64,000 nt of DNA from Nanosynbacter sp. (lineage in GTDB: Bacteria; Patescibacteriota; Saccharimonadia; Saccharimonadales; Saccharimonadaceae). Below, piece by piece: positions 16,545-25,326 of this stretch (its first letter is position 1; each line of letters begins with the position of its first letter). Under the pieces are notes generated by a model. It was not told the origin of the DNA and did not search any database. It saw only the letters and a program-made list of their open reading frames with translations. Where the stretch lies: positions 6,150 through 70,149 of the forward strand of contig JABZKD010000005.1 in assembly GCA_015257455.1 (NCBI GenBank), given 5' to 3'. A program made the translations under genes and the position numbers.

Positions 16545-19500
16545 CTAATACCTAGGTGCAATTTCGCGGGAGTAGACCATGTAGGCTTGGCCGCCGCTGA
16601 GGGATTGGCGGTAGGCCCAGAAATAAGCGTCAGCCCGGAGGGTGAAGACTTCGGCTGGGTGGATGGAACCTTCGGCATAGTAGGTGCCGGTGGGGCCGGT
16701 TTGAAGTGGATGGGTGCCAGCACGGCCGCCACCAGTATGAGATCCAGCAGTGCGGTTAAGAATGAGTTTTCTAGCGAAAACTGGACCAGTGATGGTGAGA
16801 GTTTCGTTGCAAGAGAGGGCGTTCGGGTAGTGGTTATCGGAACAGGTATCGATTTGGTTATCGCCATAATCTTCATCGAGAATCAGCCAGGCATCGATAT
16901 TAGTGACATTGCTGGTGATATTGATTTTCTTAGCGAAGATGAGGACTTGTGGGAAATCATCCACGGCATTGTAGGTCTCATGGGCGATATTGATGTTGCG
17001 ATCGATGGTGAGGGTACCGTCCACGAACATGGCAAGGGTGTTCATGAGCTTCTCACCGGTGGTGTTGCTTCTCGCGATGAGGTTGCCGCCGCGATCGAAC
17101 TGGTAGAAATTGGCGGTGCTATTCATGGCACTGAGACTGGTGTCTCCCTGGTGGTAGAGCTGAGAGAGGCCGAGATAGTTCTTCGCGGAAGTTTCATTAG
17201 AGGTGAGGCTGGTGATAGTATTAGAGGAATTTCGGATAATGGTGTCGCGGAAGCGGGCCTTGAGACGGGCGAGGACGGCGGAACCGATGCGAGAGATACC
17301 GGAATTGCCTGGCCCATTTTTATCGTTGGCGATAGTCATGTGACTAATATTGCTAATACCAGAGACTACTGAATTCGGGCCGGTAGGGCCAATGAAAGTA
17401 TAGTAGGCATTCATGATGCCACCACGAGGAAGATTAAAGTTATAGCCCTCTTCATAACCCATAGCAGCACCGGAACCGAAGCCGAGAACTTTGCCAGCGG
17501 CGAGCACACCGAATTCATCCCAAGAACCATAAGAACGAGTTTCCGCCGATGGATAGGCGCCGAGGCCACCACCGACAGCTTTTTCTGAAAGAGCAGTCTT
17601 GATCGTACCATTAGTATAGAAGCCGCCGCCGAGAACTTGGAAATTTGGCTTCTTGGCAAGCGTAACGCAGGAGGCGGCCGAGACATGGTGGAGATTATTG
17701 CCGCCATTCATAGCAGAGCCAGACATGTTATTCGCCACGGTGTTACTATCTGAGTCATGGGAGGCGGCTGGCCAAATGACCGAGCGAGTACAATATTTCT
17801 TGCCGAGGCCACCACCTGGGAGATCGTCTGGAATGGTGCGATCGTAGGTGTCGGTATTGAGAAATTCACCAGTGTATTTGCCGACGGAATTGATACGGCC
17901 GGTGACAGTATCGACTAATTTACAACGCTCGATACCGGAACCACGGCAAATGTTGCCGTTCGGGATAGTCTGCTCTTGGAGCTTAGACTCTGGGTAATTC
18001 TCGTCGACGATCATTTCATAGACCTTGACGGTTTGATCTTCACGAGTATGGGTAGCGTAAGGAGTTTTGGAAACCAATTCGTTGGCACGAGGAGCGACGC
18101 CATAATTGGCACCAATGCTAATTCTGGCGCCGAGAAAACCGACGCCGCCTTGGGAGGATTCGATATAGCTATGGATGGAAGTATTGAAATTGTATGGGGT
18201 GTAAACGGAAGATTTCTTTTCGGTTTGGCCGAGGTTTTGCGTAGTGGTGCCGACGTGACTGTCTGGATATTCTTTTTTCCAGTGGGTAACATAAATATAT
18301 TCTTTTTTTCGTCTTAAACAACCTCTTTCTGATTCATGAACACAGTAAGATCTTCCAGTTGGAACCTTAACCTCATAAGTACTATTTCCCTGTGAACCCC
18401 AAGATGCACCGCTACCTCTGGCATCACCAGCAGAATCAAAACTATTATATGACTGATGATGAACGTTTTCTGCGTCATCTCTGCCAGACCAAGTGGTATA
18501 TTCGTTATACCAAGCACGCAGATTGTCGTAGCGAATACCTTGAGAAATTACCGTACCAACCTCAGTGGTGGAGCCAGTTTTATCGGCAGAATTACAACCG
18601 TGCTGATAATCGATAAAGCCTGGAATTTGATAACCAACAGTGAGTTTTGGTGCATACATACGATAGTAATTGGTTTGACAACCATATTCAGAAGAGGCAT
18701 TTTGGGTTGGCGAATAGGCGGTGAAGCCATAATCACTAGCTTCAAGCCCATTACCGCTAAACGGACGCTTATTACCGCGGCCAATGGAGTGATAATTTCC
18801 ATCGTGAACTGGAGAGTCACCAAATAAATATTGATTATTTTCTGAACCATTCTTCTGGGCAAAAATCTGGAAATTGCTTTCGCCTGGCGGGTCCGCGCTA
18901 CTCACGTGAGGGCTGCCAGTTTGGATACCAACTTGCTGGATTGGGAAACAGAAAGTCTCATAAAATTGGACACGATCCCCTGGCTTGGCAAAGACGTAAT
19001 TTTTGCCTTGGAAGTTCTTCTGCCAAGAGTTATGACCGAGAGTACCAGAGTATGAGTGATTGACCACGCCAGTGTCTGCGGAGGTGTTCCCCTTATAGTA
19101 GGCGCCAAAGTTACCGGAAAGCTGAGAACATGTGGTTTGAGCGGTTGCAGCAGGAGGCTGAGGATTATTATCTTTCTGTTCTTGTTTTATAGGCCAAGCA
19201 CAAAACCATGAGAAGTTCCCACGATTCCAATCGGCAAGTTTTTCAGGGTCAGGATAACCCATATATTTTTCACCGGTATATTCTCTTTCCGCATTTTTTA
19301 TATCTAAACGACTTCCACCACCCTCCATATCGTTAACCATTTTTGGCTCCGACTCAGCGAGATAAACACTATATGACAGCGGTATGGAAACACCTCCGGT
19401 TGGTTGTAGAGTTTTTCGATAATAACGGTTGTAGCCAAAAATAAATACACCAGACTGCCTACCACAGCCAGTGACCGCATTGTCTCCCTTAGCCGTAGGT

Positions 19501-19850
19501 AAGACTTGATTTTCCTTTGGGTATCCAGCAGCTGGAGTATTGGCAAAAGTACTATAAGGAATTCTATCGCGTTTATTTTCTGGTATACCCATAGCTGCAA
19601 AATCGTAATAAATCCAGGTTACACCCGAATAATTTTGGTGTACGGTGTAGCAGATACTCTTGCTACACCCCTCTACTGGATGACCACTACCACCATCGTG
19701 TTTGCCAGTTTGGGGAGGTTTTGGTGGGTCCACCGCAAAAATATCTTGATTAATGTGTAAACCAAAAATCAAAGAAAAAAGAATTACAGATACTAAGAAT
19801 AATATTTTTTGATAAATAGATTTTAACCCAAGAATATTCTTTACCTTCAT
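16545..19850 (-). CDS. Very large secreted protein of unknown family (1101 aa)
   Basis: Predicted exported protein: a basic start, a hydrophobic segment ILFLVSVILFSLIFGL (about 16-31), and likely signal cleavage before VDPPKPP. The mature part is rich in Gly, Ser, Asn and Tyr and has many cysteines, so it is probably disulfide-stabilised outside the cell. The last 200 residues contain strand-like repeats (FVDGTLTIDRNINI, QVLIFAKKINITSNVT, AWLILDEDY, LTITGPVFARKLIL) and end YSREIAPRY. This looks like a small beta-helix domain, but I cannot name the family. It follows another secreted-protein gene. A TAATAT box with TATGT before it (19857-19867, minus strand) is six bases from the ATG. Confidence 0.8.
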   Translation of the reverse strand: MKVKNILGLKSIYQKILFLVSVILFSLIFGLHINQDIFAVDPPKPPQTGKHDGGSGHPVEGCSKSICYTVHQNYSGVTWIYYDFAAMGIPENKRDRIPYSTFANTPAAGYPKENQVLPTAKGDNAVTGCGRQSGVFIFGYNRYYRKTLQPTGGVSIPLSYSVYLAESEPKMVNDMEGGGSRLDIKNAEREYTGEKYMGYPDPEKLADWNRGNFSWFCAWPIKQEQKDNNPQPPAATAQTTCSQLSGNFGAYYKGNTSADTGVVNHSYSGTLGHNSWQKNFQGKNYVFAKPGDRVQFYETFCFPIQQVGIQTGSPHVSSADPPGESNFQIFAQKNGSENNQYLFGDSPVHDGNYHSIGRGNKRPFSGNGLEASDYGFTAYSPTQNASSEYGCQTNYYRMYAPKLTVGYQIPGFIDYQHGCNSADKTGSTTEVGTVISQGIRYDNLRAWYNEYTTWSGRDDAENVHHQSYNSFDSAGDARGSGASWGSQGNSTYEVKVPTGRSYCVHESERGCLRRKKEYIYVTHWKKEYPDSHVGTTTQNLGQTEKKSSVYTPYNFNTSIHSYIESSQGGVGFLGARISIGANYGVAPRANELVSKTPYATHTREDQTVKVYEMIVDENYPESKLQEQTIPNGNICRGSGIERCKLVDTVTGRINSVGKYTGEFLNTDTYDRTIPDDLPGGGLGKKYCTRSVIWPAASHDSDSNTVANNMSGSAMNGGNNLHHVSAASCVTLAKKPNFQVLGGGFYTNGTIKTALSEKAVGGGLGAYPSAETRSYGSWDEFGVLAAGKVLGFGSGAAMGYEEGYNFNLPRGGIMNAYYTFIGPTGPNSVVSGISNISHMTIANDKNGPGNSGISRIGSAVLARLKARFRDTIIRNSSNTITSLTSNETSAKNYLGLSQLYHQGDTSLSAMNSTANFYQFDRGGNLIARSNTTGEKLMNTLAMFVDGTLTIDRNINIAHETYNAVDDFPQVLIFAKKINITSNVTNIDAWLILDEDYGDNQIDTCSDNHYPNALSCNETLTITGPVFARKLILNRTAGSHTGGGRAGTHPLQTGPTGTYYAEGSIHPAEVFTLRADAYFWAYRQSLSGGQAYMVYSREIAPRY

Positions 19851-19893
19851 ATTTATATATTAACATAAGAACAATAAAATAAACTAAATAAAA

Positions 19894-19917
19894 AACCACC
19901 CAAAACTTTGAGTGGTT
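19894..19917 (-). terminator. Terminator between the two secreted-protein genes
   Basis: On the minus strand AACCACTC pairs with GGGTGGTT around an eight-base loop (AAAGTTTT), followed by six T (one of them within the stem). It would end the 19936 gene transcript before the 19850 gene, which has its own -10 box. Confidence 0.75.
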
Positions 19918-19935
19918 TTAGATAGAGATGTGGCT

Positions 19936-20832
19936 TTAACGAAGCTTCTTAATGCCATTCATACTTTGAAACATTTTATGTACATTATACACATATGCAG
20001 AACAGTTTTCCGGATTCTCATCCTTAAAACAGTCGTTGATCAACTTAATTTTCTGCGCTACGTCTGTTAAGCACCATCCAGAGACATAAATTGGCCTGCT
20101 CGGATAGTATAACTTAACTGGATCTACGATTTTACCATAATTAGCATCATACAAAGCACTTTCTTCCGGAGTTAATGAGCCATTAAGAACATTAACCCAA
20201 AAATTTTCTTGATACTGACTAAATGGGATGATATTCCAGTTATGATCATGCGATCCTGGAACGGTAATTCTCGTGCCGAATGGAAAACATTTTTCAGGGC
20301 TCGTATAAACTCTAACTTCTAACGATATGGGTATATATGTATTTACCTCATCATTTCTGTCAAAGCAGAGCTTATTATCGGATCTGAAAAATTTTTTTCC
20401 ACTACTTCCAATCATTTCAACTTCAAAATATTTAAGACTTGATTCGCTAAAATCAAAGAAGTAGGTCTTCGTCCCATCTTCGTTCATACGATAGACATTA
20501 TTGGAAAATTCCGAAGTATGAAAGTTCATTGCGGTAGCCCATTCGTTATACATGAGCTCCTGAGTGTCAAATCTCTGGAACAATCGCCAATCATATTTAT
20601 CGAACTGACGATTCTCAGCAGCTAACTGCTGAGCAGGATACTGATATTTCATAGTATCGTATGTAACACCTTGAACATCCGTGTTCGCAGTGTTAGTGGT
20701 GGAACTTTGACTGCCTTGGTTGGCGCTAGGTTTTAACCCCAAGACGCCGGCCTCAGCGACCAAAGAAGAATTCACAGTGGAAACAGAAATCACTGCTACA
20801 GCCAACAGACTAGCAAAAATATTACGTTTCAT
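19936..20832 (-). CDS. Secreted protein of unknown family
   Basis: Predicted exported protein of 298 residues with a classical signal peptide (MKRNIFASLLAVAVISVST, cleavage near AEA-GV at about residue 28). It then has a Ser/Thr/Asn/Gln-rich linker and a globular domain with several cysteines (KLCFDR, EKCFPFG, GWCLTD, NDCFKDENPENC). I do not recognise the fold. ATG 20832 is chosen because AGAAAGAGG precedes it; a frame open to 20883 would add residues before the signal peptide. It has a consensus promoter (20916-20944) and a 9-bp hairpin in the leader. It lies upstream of the 1101-residue secreted protein, so the two may act together. Confidence 0.8.
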   Translation of the reverse strand: MKRNIFASLLAVAVISVSTVNSSLVAEAGVLGLKPSANQGSQSSTTNTANTDVQGVTYDTMKYQYPAQQLAAENRQFDKYDWRLFQRFDTQELMYNEWATAMNFHTSEFSNNVYRMNEDGTKTYFFDFSESSLKYFEVEMIGSSGKKFFRSDNKLCFDRNDEVNTYIPISLEVRVYTSPEKCFPFGTRITVPGSHDHNWNIIPFSQYQENFWVNVLNGSLTPEESALYDANYGKIVDPVKLYYPSRPIYVSGWCLTDVAQKIKLINDCFKDENPENCSAYVYNVHKMFQSMNGIKKLR

Positions 20833-20854
20833 AATACACCTCTTTCTGAATGAA

Positions 20855-20877
20855 CTACTCTGGCCTATCCAGAGTAG
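20855..20877 (-). promoter_or_regulatory. Hairpin in the 5' leader of the secreted-protein gene
   Basis: Perfect 9-bp stem CTACTCTGG / CCAGAGTAG with a five-base loop, about 8 bases upstream of the ribosome binding site. It could stabilise the mRNA or control translation. Confidence 0.5.
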
Positions 20878-20915
20878 CAACATGGGCTTCTCTCTGAATA
20901 TCAGAATCTGATTGC

Positions 20916-20944
20916 ATTATATAACATTTATGGTTAAATGTCAA
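20916..20944 (-). promoter_or_regulatory. Consensus sigma-70 promoter of the 20832 gene
   Basis: TTGACA (20939-20944) and TATAAT (20916-20921) on the minus strand with a 17-base spacer, both perfect matches to consensus. This predicts strong expression of the secreted protein. Confidence 0.8.
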
Positions 20945-21015
20945 TATGTGCGTAATAGCTCAGGACCTTTGCAACGTAGATATTATAATAAATATAAAAT
21001 TATGGATCCAATGCG

Positions 21016-21432
21016 ATGAATAGACAAGAAATTATAAGACGGCTAAGAGGTTTAGAATTACCTAAAAATGAATACTACGTTCTCTCTGGGGCGTCACTAG
21101 TATTACGGGGGATTCGCGAAATATGTTCTGATATCGACTTATGCATATCCGAAGAATTATTTAGTGATGTAAAAGATAGATTAAAGATGACACCTGACAA
21201 ATTAAATTCTTGCAATTTCTATCACTTAAGTGACGCATTGGAGATAGTTGTTGATAAAAAAGATCATTTTAATATGGAAGAGGGTGATGAATTTAATCTT
21301 GAAGATATCAAAACTATTTTGGCTTTTAAGGAATCACGTAATCTCCCCAAGGACCAGCAGGACATAACCAATATAAAGAAATATTTAAATAAAAAATCCC
21401 CGAGCGAAAAAGTAAATCCTCTCATATCGTAA
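21016..21432 (+). CDS. Nucleotidyltransferase-like protein
   Basis: Protein of 138 residues. The segment YYVLSGASLVLRGIREICSD followed by IDLCIS matches the pattern of minimal nucleotidyltransferases (G-S/A-x9-D-x-D), as in AbiEii-like toxins and small stand-alone enzymes. The rest (EIVVDKKDHFN, IKTILAFKESRNLPKDQQDI) fits the usual helical follow-up seen in housekeeping-free, defence-related or orphan members. No antitoxin partner is evident; the next gene is an ASCH-domain protein 20 bases downstream. The region is AT-rich. A role in a toxin system is only a possibility. Confidence 0.65.
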   Translation: MNRQEIIRRLRGLELPKNEYYVLSGASLVLRGIREICSDIDLCISEELFSDVKDRLKMTPDKLNSCNFYHLSDALEIVVDKKDHFNMEEGDEFNLEDIKTILAFKESRNLPKDQQDITNIKKYLNKKSPSEKVNPLIS

Positions 21433-21452
21433 CACTGTAATATAATAAAGAT

Positions 21453-21791
21453 ATGAAAGTACACGAGATGAATTTGCAGTCAAAATATTTTGATTTCATT
21501 AAGGACGGGACTAAGCGAATCGAGCTTCGTCTTTATGACGAAAAGAGACAATCAATTCAAATTGGGGATATTATTGAGTTCACCAAATCTGAGGATGAAA
21601 AATTCAAGGCGGAGGTGGTTGGCCTATTGCGATATGATTCTTTTGCTGACTTATTTGAAGATTTCGATATTTCTATTCTCGCGGATAGTTCTATGACAAA
21701 GCAAGAACTACTAGAGGTGCTTGGAGAATTTTATTCTGAAGAGAAACAGGCGGAATTTGGAGTGATTGGAATCCGCATTAAACTAATCTAA
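21453..21791 (+). CDS. ASCH-domain protein
   Basis: Protein of 112 residues matching the ASCH/PUA-like fold: MNLQSKYFDFIKDGTKRIEL followed by RLYDEKR, then IQIGDIIEF and VVGLLRYDSFADLFEDF. These proteins bind RNA or modified nucleosides, and some are RNA-modifying or coactivator-related. The exact role is unknown. TATAAT (21441-21446) lies six bases before the ATG with no ribosome binding site, so it appears to have its own leaderless transcript. About 140 bases downstream (to 21929) hold no intact gene; a short frame there (AKLTSKGFKVHHLTDDDV-like) may be a gene remnant. Confidence 0.75.
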   Translation: MKVHEMNLQSKYFDFIKDGTKRIELRLYDEKRQSIQIGDIIEFTKSEDEKFKAEVVGLLRYDSFADLFEDFDISILADSSMTKQELLEVLGEFYSEEKQAEFGVIGIRIKLI

Positions 21792-21929
21792 AGGTAAATG
21801 AAAAATTTAAGTAGAGAAAGCTACAGAGAAACTTACTTCTAAAGGGTTTAAAGTTCATCATTTAACAGATGATGATGTACTGTTTTTCGACGGAATTAAC
21901 TATACAATATTGTAGTTGAGCTATTTTTA

Positions 21930-22319
21930 TTATTCTCTAATATAGTCAGTATACTCTGGGGAGTAGGAGACGGTGTCCTGAATTTTTCCCGGGTCAAATA
22001 GACCAATTTCAACGTTATCTGATGGATGAAATTCAGTGGCAGAGTCTAATTCTAATTCATAAATAATGAAGATAAGTGGTCTATTCGCTGCAGCATCAAT
22101 CATCTTAAAGATTTTGGGACCGGAAGTGATGATAAACTCGCCTACGCCAATTTCTTCAGTTAATTCCCTTTTTAGGGCTTCATCTATAGTCTCGTAATGC
22201 TCAATCCCGCCACCCGGCAAATCCCACTTCTTACCATCTTCTTTAACTAAGAGAGTTTTTCCGTTAAAGTTGATTTTGGCTTTGATGGAAACTCGGTAGT
22301 AGGGACTTTTGATTTGCAT
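21930..22319 (-). CDS. Nudix hydrolase
   Basis: Nudix hydrolase of 129 residues that would cleave a nucleoside diphosphate linked to another group. The Nudix box is complete: G-x5-E-x7-REL-x-EEIGV in GGIEHYETIDEALKRELTEE followed by IGV. The preceding KKWDLPGGG strand-loop is typical. It lies 66 bases downstream of ftsH on the same strand and is separated from it by a 24-base tandem repeat, so it is probably in the ftsH transcript. The substrate is unknown. Confidence 0.88.
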   Translation of the reverse strand: MQIKSPYYRVSIKAKINFNGKTLLVKEDGKKWDLPGGGIEHYETIDEALKRELTEEIGVGEFIITSGPKIFKMIDAAANRPLIFIIYELELDSATEFHPSDNVEIGLFDPGKIQDTVSYSPEYTDYIRE

Positions 22320-22321
22320 AG

Positions 22322-22403
22322 GTTTGACGTTCTTTTATTAGTAAAGTTTAGCGTTCTATTATTAGCAAGGTTTAGCGTTCTCTTATTAGTAAAGTTTAGC
22401 TTC
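22322..22403 (-). repeat. 24-base tandem repeats overlapping the ftsH stop codon
   Basis: Three full units (22322-22345, 22346-22369, 22370-22393) and a partial fourth. On the minus strand each unit reads roughly GCTAAACTTTACTAATAAGA then GAAC, and contains two stop codons in frame with ftsH. It looks like duplication of the last codons of ftsH. Confidence 0.8.
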
Positions 22404-24338
22404 TTTTGGCAGCTTGCTACCTTCGAAAATATCCTTGAGATCCTCTTCTTCGAGGGTTTCTTTTTCGAGAAGCGCGTTGGCTACACGATCGAGAATTTCA
22501 CGGTTAGCAAGCAAAACAGCTTCCGCGCGCTTAGCGGCTTCGTCGGTAAAGGCACGCATTTCTTGATCGATGAGCTCGGCAGTCTTTTCGGAATAAGGCT
22601 TGCCACTAGTGAGAGCGTAGTAAGACGATTCGTCGGATGGAAAAACTTGATTACGAGTCTTGGTACCGAGACCTTCGCGAAGAATCATATCCTTGCTGAG
22701 TTCGGCAATATGTTTCAAATCTGAAGAGGCACCAGTGGTGACGCGGTCTTCACCGAAGATAATTTTCTCCGCAATACGACCACCCATCGCGCGAGCCATC
22801 ACATCCTTGAGTTCGTAAATATTTTTGTAGCTACGATCTTCTGGTGGCAAGAACCAAGTGACACCACCGGTATGACCACGAGGAATAATGGTGATTTTAT
22901 GCACTGGATCGGAATCTGGAAGAACGTGTCCAACTACCGCATGACCAGCTTCATGATAAGCGGTGAGCTTCTTTTCTTCGTCGTTCATCACCTTGGATTT
23001 GCGTTCTGGACCAATCGCCACACGTTCGAAAGCCTCGGTGAGATCCTTATTGGTGATTTCTTTGTGGCCAAGTCTCGCGGCAGTAATAGCGGCTTCATTA
23101 GCAATATTAGCTAGGTCTGCCCCAGAGGAGCCGGCAGTTTTTTTGGCAAGAGATTCAAGATCAATCGATTCGATAGCTGGTTTATTCTTAAAATGCACCT
23201 TCAAAATTTCGAGACGATCCTTGCGCTCCGGCAAAGTTACCTCGACATGACGATCGAAACGACCTGGGCGAAGTAGAGCCTTGTCGAGCATATCGATACG
23301 GTTAGTCGCGGCAATCACGATGACGCCAGATTCATTATCAAAACCATCCATCTCAACGAGAATTTGGTTCAAAGTTTGCTCATCTTCACGACCGGCACCA
23401 CCACGAGAATCGCGCTTGTGGGCTACGGCATCAATTTCATCGATGAAGATAATGCTTGGAGCGTTTTTCTTGGCCTTGCTGAAGAGGTCGCGGACACGAG
23501 AAGCACCGACACCGACGAACATTTCGGCAAATTCAGAACCAGAAATACTAAAGAATGGAACATTGGCCTCACCAGCAACAGCACGCGCCATCAAAGTTTT
23601 ACCAGTACCCGGATCACCAGCTAGAAGTACGCCGCGAGGGATTTTGGCACCAAGTTTTTCGTATTTTTTAGGATTCTTGAGAAAATCGACGATTTCGGAA
23701 AGATCTTGCTTAGCAGCTTCGTTACCAGCCACATCTTCGAATAAGACGCGTTTTTTATCTGGACCGTAAAGTTTGGCACGAGATTTACCAAAGCTCATAC
23801 TTTCCTTATTCACACTTTGCGCTTGACCAAGCATGCGACTAAAGAGGAAGATCGCGATAGCAATTGGGATGAGAAGAGAGGCAATATTTAGAATAATGCC
23901 AAGAAGATCGATATCATCAGAATAGGTGATATTTGGGTATTTTTTCAGACATTCAGTGGCATCGTTGCCGGACTTGTCAGCACATTTAACGGTGAGACCT
24001 TGGTCATAAAGAGTGCCAGCGCCATCCTTGCGGGAATACTTTTTGGCTTTTTGATCTTTATAGGTGATAGTGAGGTTATTACCAGAGACGTTAATTTCCT
24101 GGATTTTGCCATTTTCTTGATTGGCTTCGGCGATGACCTCAGAAAGTGGAACGTCCTTATGGGTATTTTCACCATTACCGGTGACATAATTCCAAAAAGC
24201 GAGTGAGAGTACGAGGAGAAGTAGGGTCGAAAAAATCGAACGGAAGGTGTTCGAAGGGCCATTTTTCTTCGATTTGTTATTATTTGATTTCACAAATTTG
24301 ATTTTAGGGCGATTCGAATCAGTATTTGAATTATTCAT
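22386..24338 (-). CDS. ftsH: ATP-dependent zinc metalloprotease FtsH
   Basis: Membrane-bound AAA+ protease of 650 residues that degrades misfolded and regulatory membrane proteins. Two membrane helices (about 34-52 and 145-167) flank an external domain of about 90 residues. Then come Walker A GDPGTGKT (241-248), Walker B IIFIDEID (297-304), the second region of homology ([20 protein letters not shown], 344-363) and the zinc site HEAGH (462-466). Length is typical. TAAAAT (24346-24351, minus strand) is seven bases from the ATG and no ribosome binding site is present, so the mRNA may be leaderless. The 3' end carries the tandem repeat described separately. Confidence 0.97.
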   Translation of the reverse strand: MNNSNTDSNRPKIKFVKSNNNKSKKNGPSNTFRSIFSTLLLLVLSLAFWNYVTGNGENTHKDVPLSEVIAEANQENGKIQEINVSGNNLTITYKDQKAKKYSRKDGAGTLYDQGLTVKCADKSGNDATECLKKYPNITYSDDIDLLGIILNIASLLIPIAIAIFLFSRMLGQAQSVNKESMSFGKSRAKLYGPDKKRVLFEDVAGNEAAKQDLSEIVDFLKNPKKYEKLGAKIPRGVLLAGDPGTGKTLMARAVAGEANVPFFSISGSEFAEMFVGVGASRVRDLFSKAKKNAPSIIFIDEIDAVAHKRDSRGGAGREDEQTLNQILVEMDGFDNESGVIVIAATNRIDMLDKALLRPGRFDRHVEVTLPERKDRLEILKVHFKNKPAIESIDLESLAKKTAGSSGADLANIANEAAITAARLGHKEITNKDLTEAFERVAIGPERKSKVMNDEEKKLTAYHEAGHAVVGHVLPDSDPVHKITIIPRGHTGGVTWFLPPEDRSYKNIYELKDVMARAMGGRIAEKIIFGEDRVTTGASSDLKHIAELSKDMILREGLGTKTRNQVFPSDESSYYALTSGKPYSEKTAELIDQEMRAFTDEAAKRAEAVLLANREILDRVANALLEKETLEEEDLKDIFEGSKLPKEAKLY

Positions 24339-24404
24339 ATCTATAATTTTAACATATTTATTGCATAATTAACGGAAATGTGGTAGATTAAAAGAGTAGT
24401 GTTT

Positions 24405-24480
24405 CGGGGCGTGGCACAGTTGGTAGCGCGCGGCGTTTGGGACGCTGAGGTCGCAAGTTCGAGTCTTGTCGCCCCGACCA
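24405..24480 (+). tRNA. tRNA-Pro (anticodon TGG)
   Basis: A 76-base cloverleaf: acceptor CGGGGCG/CGCCCCG, D arm GCAC/GCGC, anticodon stem CGGCG/CGCTG with loop TTTGGGA, T arm GCAAG/CTTGT with TTCGAGT, A73 and encoded CCA. It is followed by a small terminator (24488-24521). Its 3' 29 bases are duplicated at 24564-24592. Confidence 0.95.
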
Positions 24481-24487
24481 CATCAAG

Positions 24488-24521
24488 TATTGCGACTATT
24501 TACATGGTCGTTTTTTATTTA
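24488..24521 (+). terminator. Terminator of tRNA-Pro (duplicated at 24684-24717)
   Basis: GCGAC pairs with GTCGT over a 10-base loop, followed by TTTTTATTT. The same 34-base sequence recurs at 24684-24717. Confidence 0.65.
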
Positions 24522-24534
24522 CGCTTGTCTTAAT

Positions 24535-24717
24535 CGAACTTGCGGAACGTCCCAAGGGGTAAACGCAAGTTCGAGTCTTGTCGCCCCGACCATTCAAGGA
24601 GGAAAAATAAAGGAAATTCATTTTCTTTATTTGACCGACGCAGAATGGAAAGATTTTGCAATAGCAAAAGCTTACCATTATCATATTGCGACTATTTACA
24701 TGGTCGTTTTTTATTTA
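24535..24717 (+). repeat. Rearranged copy of the tRNA-Pro 3' region
   Basis: In order: an inverted, slightly deleted copy of the anticodon/T-arm part of tRNA-Pro (24535-24555), a direct exact copy of its last 29 bases with CCA (24564-24592), a unique insert of about 85-90 bases, and an exact second copy of the 34-base terminator (24684-24717). The insert contains AAGGAGG but no ATG start. No intact gene lies between 24481 and 24727. Confidence 0.85.
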
Positions 24718-24727
24718 TATTTAATTT

Positions 24728-25258
24728 TTAAAACTTAAGTTCGCGTAAATCATCTAGATTTATCCCGCGCTCCAAATACAAAGATTTAATATCAGTAGTG
24801 ATAATTTCTTCCTCATCAAAACCTAAAAGCTCTGCGCAGGTTTTTACATCCTCAACTTTTTCTGATTCGATTTCGAGAAGATAGCCGAGCTTTGGCCAAT
24901 GATCTATTGAGATTTTGGAGTCGCCTAAAAGAAATTCATCTCTGGTATTTTCCTGGTAAGTTTTATGCGACAGACCCAGTTTTTCGAGAATCATCAAAGC
25001 TTCATCAAAATCATTTACCGTAACTTCCCATTCATTGGTCCCCAAAAGCGAGTCGTCGACAATCTCTTTTACGGTTAAAGTTGTTTTCTTACCGTCCGTT
25101 CGGAGTCTCCCCCAACGAGCGTTGGATTTTGGAATTGAATCAAAAGTATATCGTTTAAAATTATAAAAACCTAATGGCTTGGCATTTAATTCTAAGAGTT
25201 TATTTTTGGTCTCTTCTGGATTAATATTGATGATTCTACCTTCAATTTCTATAGACAT
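24728..25258 (-). CDS. CYTH-domain protein
   Basis: Protein of 176 residues with the CYTH fold, a triphosphate-binding tunnel used by class IV adenylate cyclases, thiamine triphosphatases and inorganic triphosphatases. The start SIEIEGRI corresponds to the family ExExK-type motif. GRLRTDGKKTTLTVKE, EWEVTVNDFDEAL, KISIDHWPKLGYLLEIE and the late DIKSLYL region provide the alternating charged strands of the tunnel. ATG 25258 has an AGGAA site before it. The specific substrate is not evident. The next upstream gene, a radical SAM enzyme, has its own terminator, so the two are probably separate units. Confidence 0.8.
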   Translation of the reverse strand: MSIEIEGRIININPEETKNKLLELNAKPLGFYNFKRYTFDSIPKSNARWGRLRTDGKKTTLTVKEIVDDSLLGTNEWEVTVNDFDEALMILEKLGLSHKTYQENTRDEFLLGDSKISIDHWPKLGYLLEIESEKVEDVKTCAELLGFDEEEIITTDIKSLYLERGINLDDLRELKF

Positions 25259-25296
25259 AAATATTCCTAATTACATACTAAATATAACATTATTAG

Positions 25297-25326
25297 AAAA
25301 AAATAGGCCTCCTGTTGAGACCTATT
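25297..25326 (-). terminator. Terminator overlapping the stop of the radical SAM gene
   Basis: A 10-bp stem (25302-25311 with 25317-25326, one G-U) is followed on the minus strand by seven T. The stop codon at 25322 is inside the stem. Confidence 0.75.

Noticed and set aside
16587..17372. Long open frame on the plus strand (261 codons)
   Set aside because: It mirrors the coding strand of the 1101-residue secreted protein and has no start signal or domain.
16545..19850. Base-composition boundary inside the large secreted gene near 18300
   Set aside because: By eye the 3' part looks more GC-rich than the 5' part, but I could not compute it, and the frame and protein are continuous.
24466..24738. 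Plus-strand frame through the tRNA-Pro duplication
   Set aside because: It starts inside the tRNA region and has no plausible start codon at the AAGGAGG in the insert. It was treated as part of the rearranged locus.
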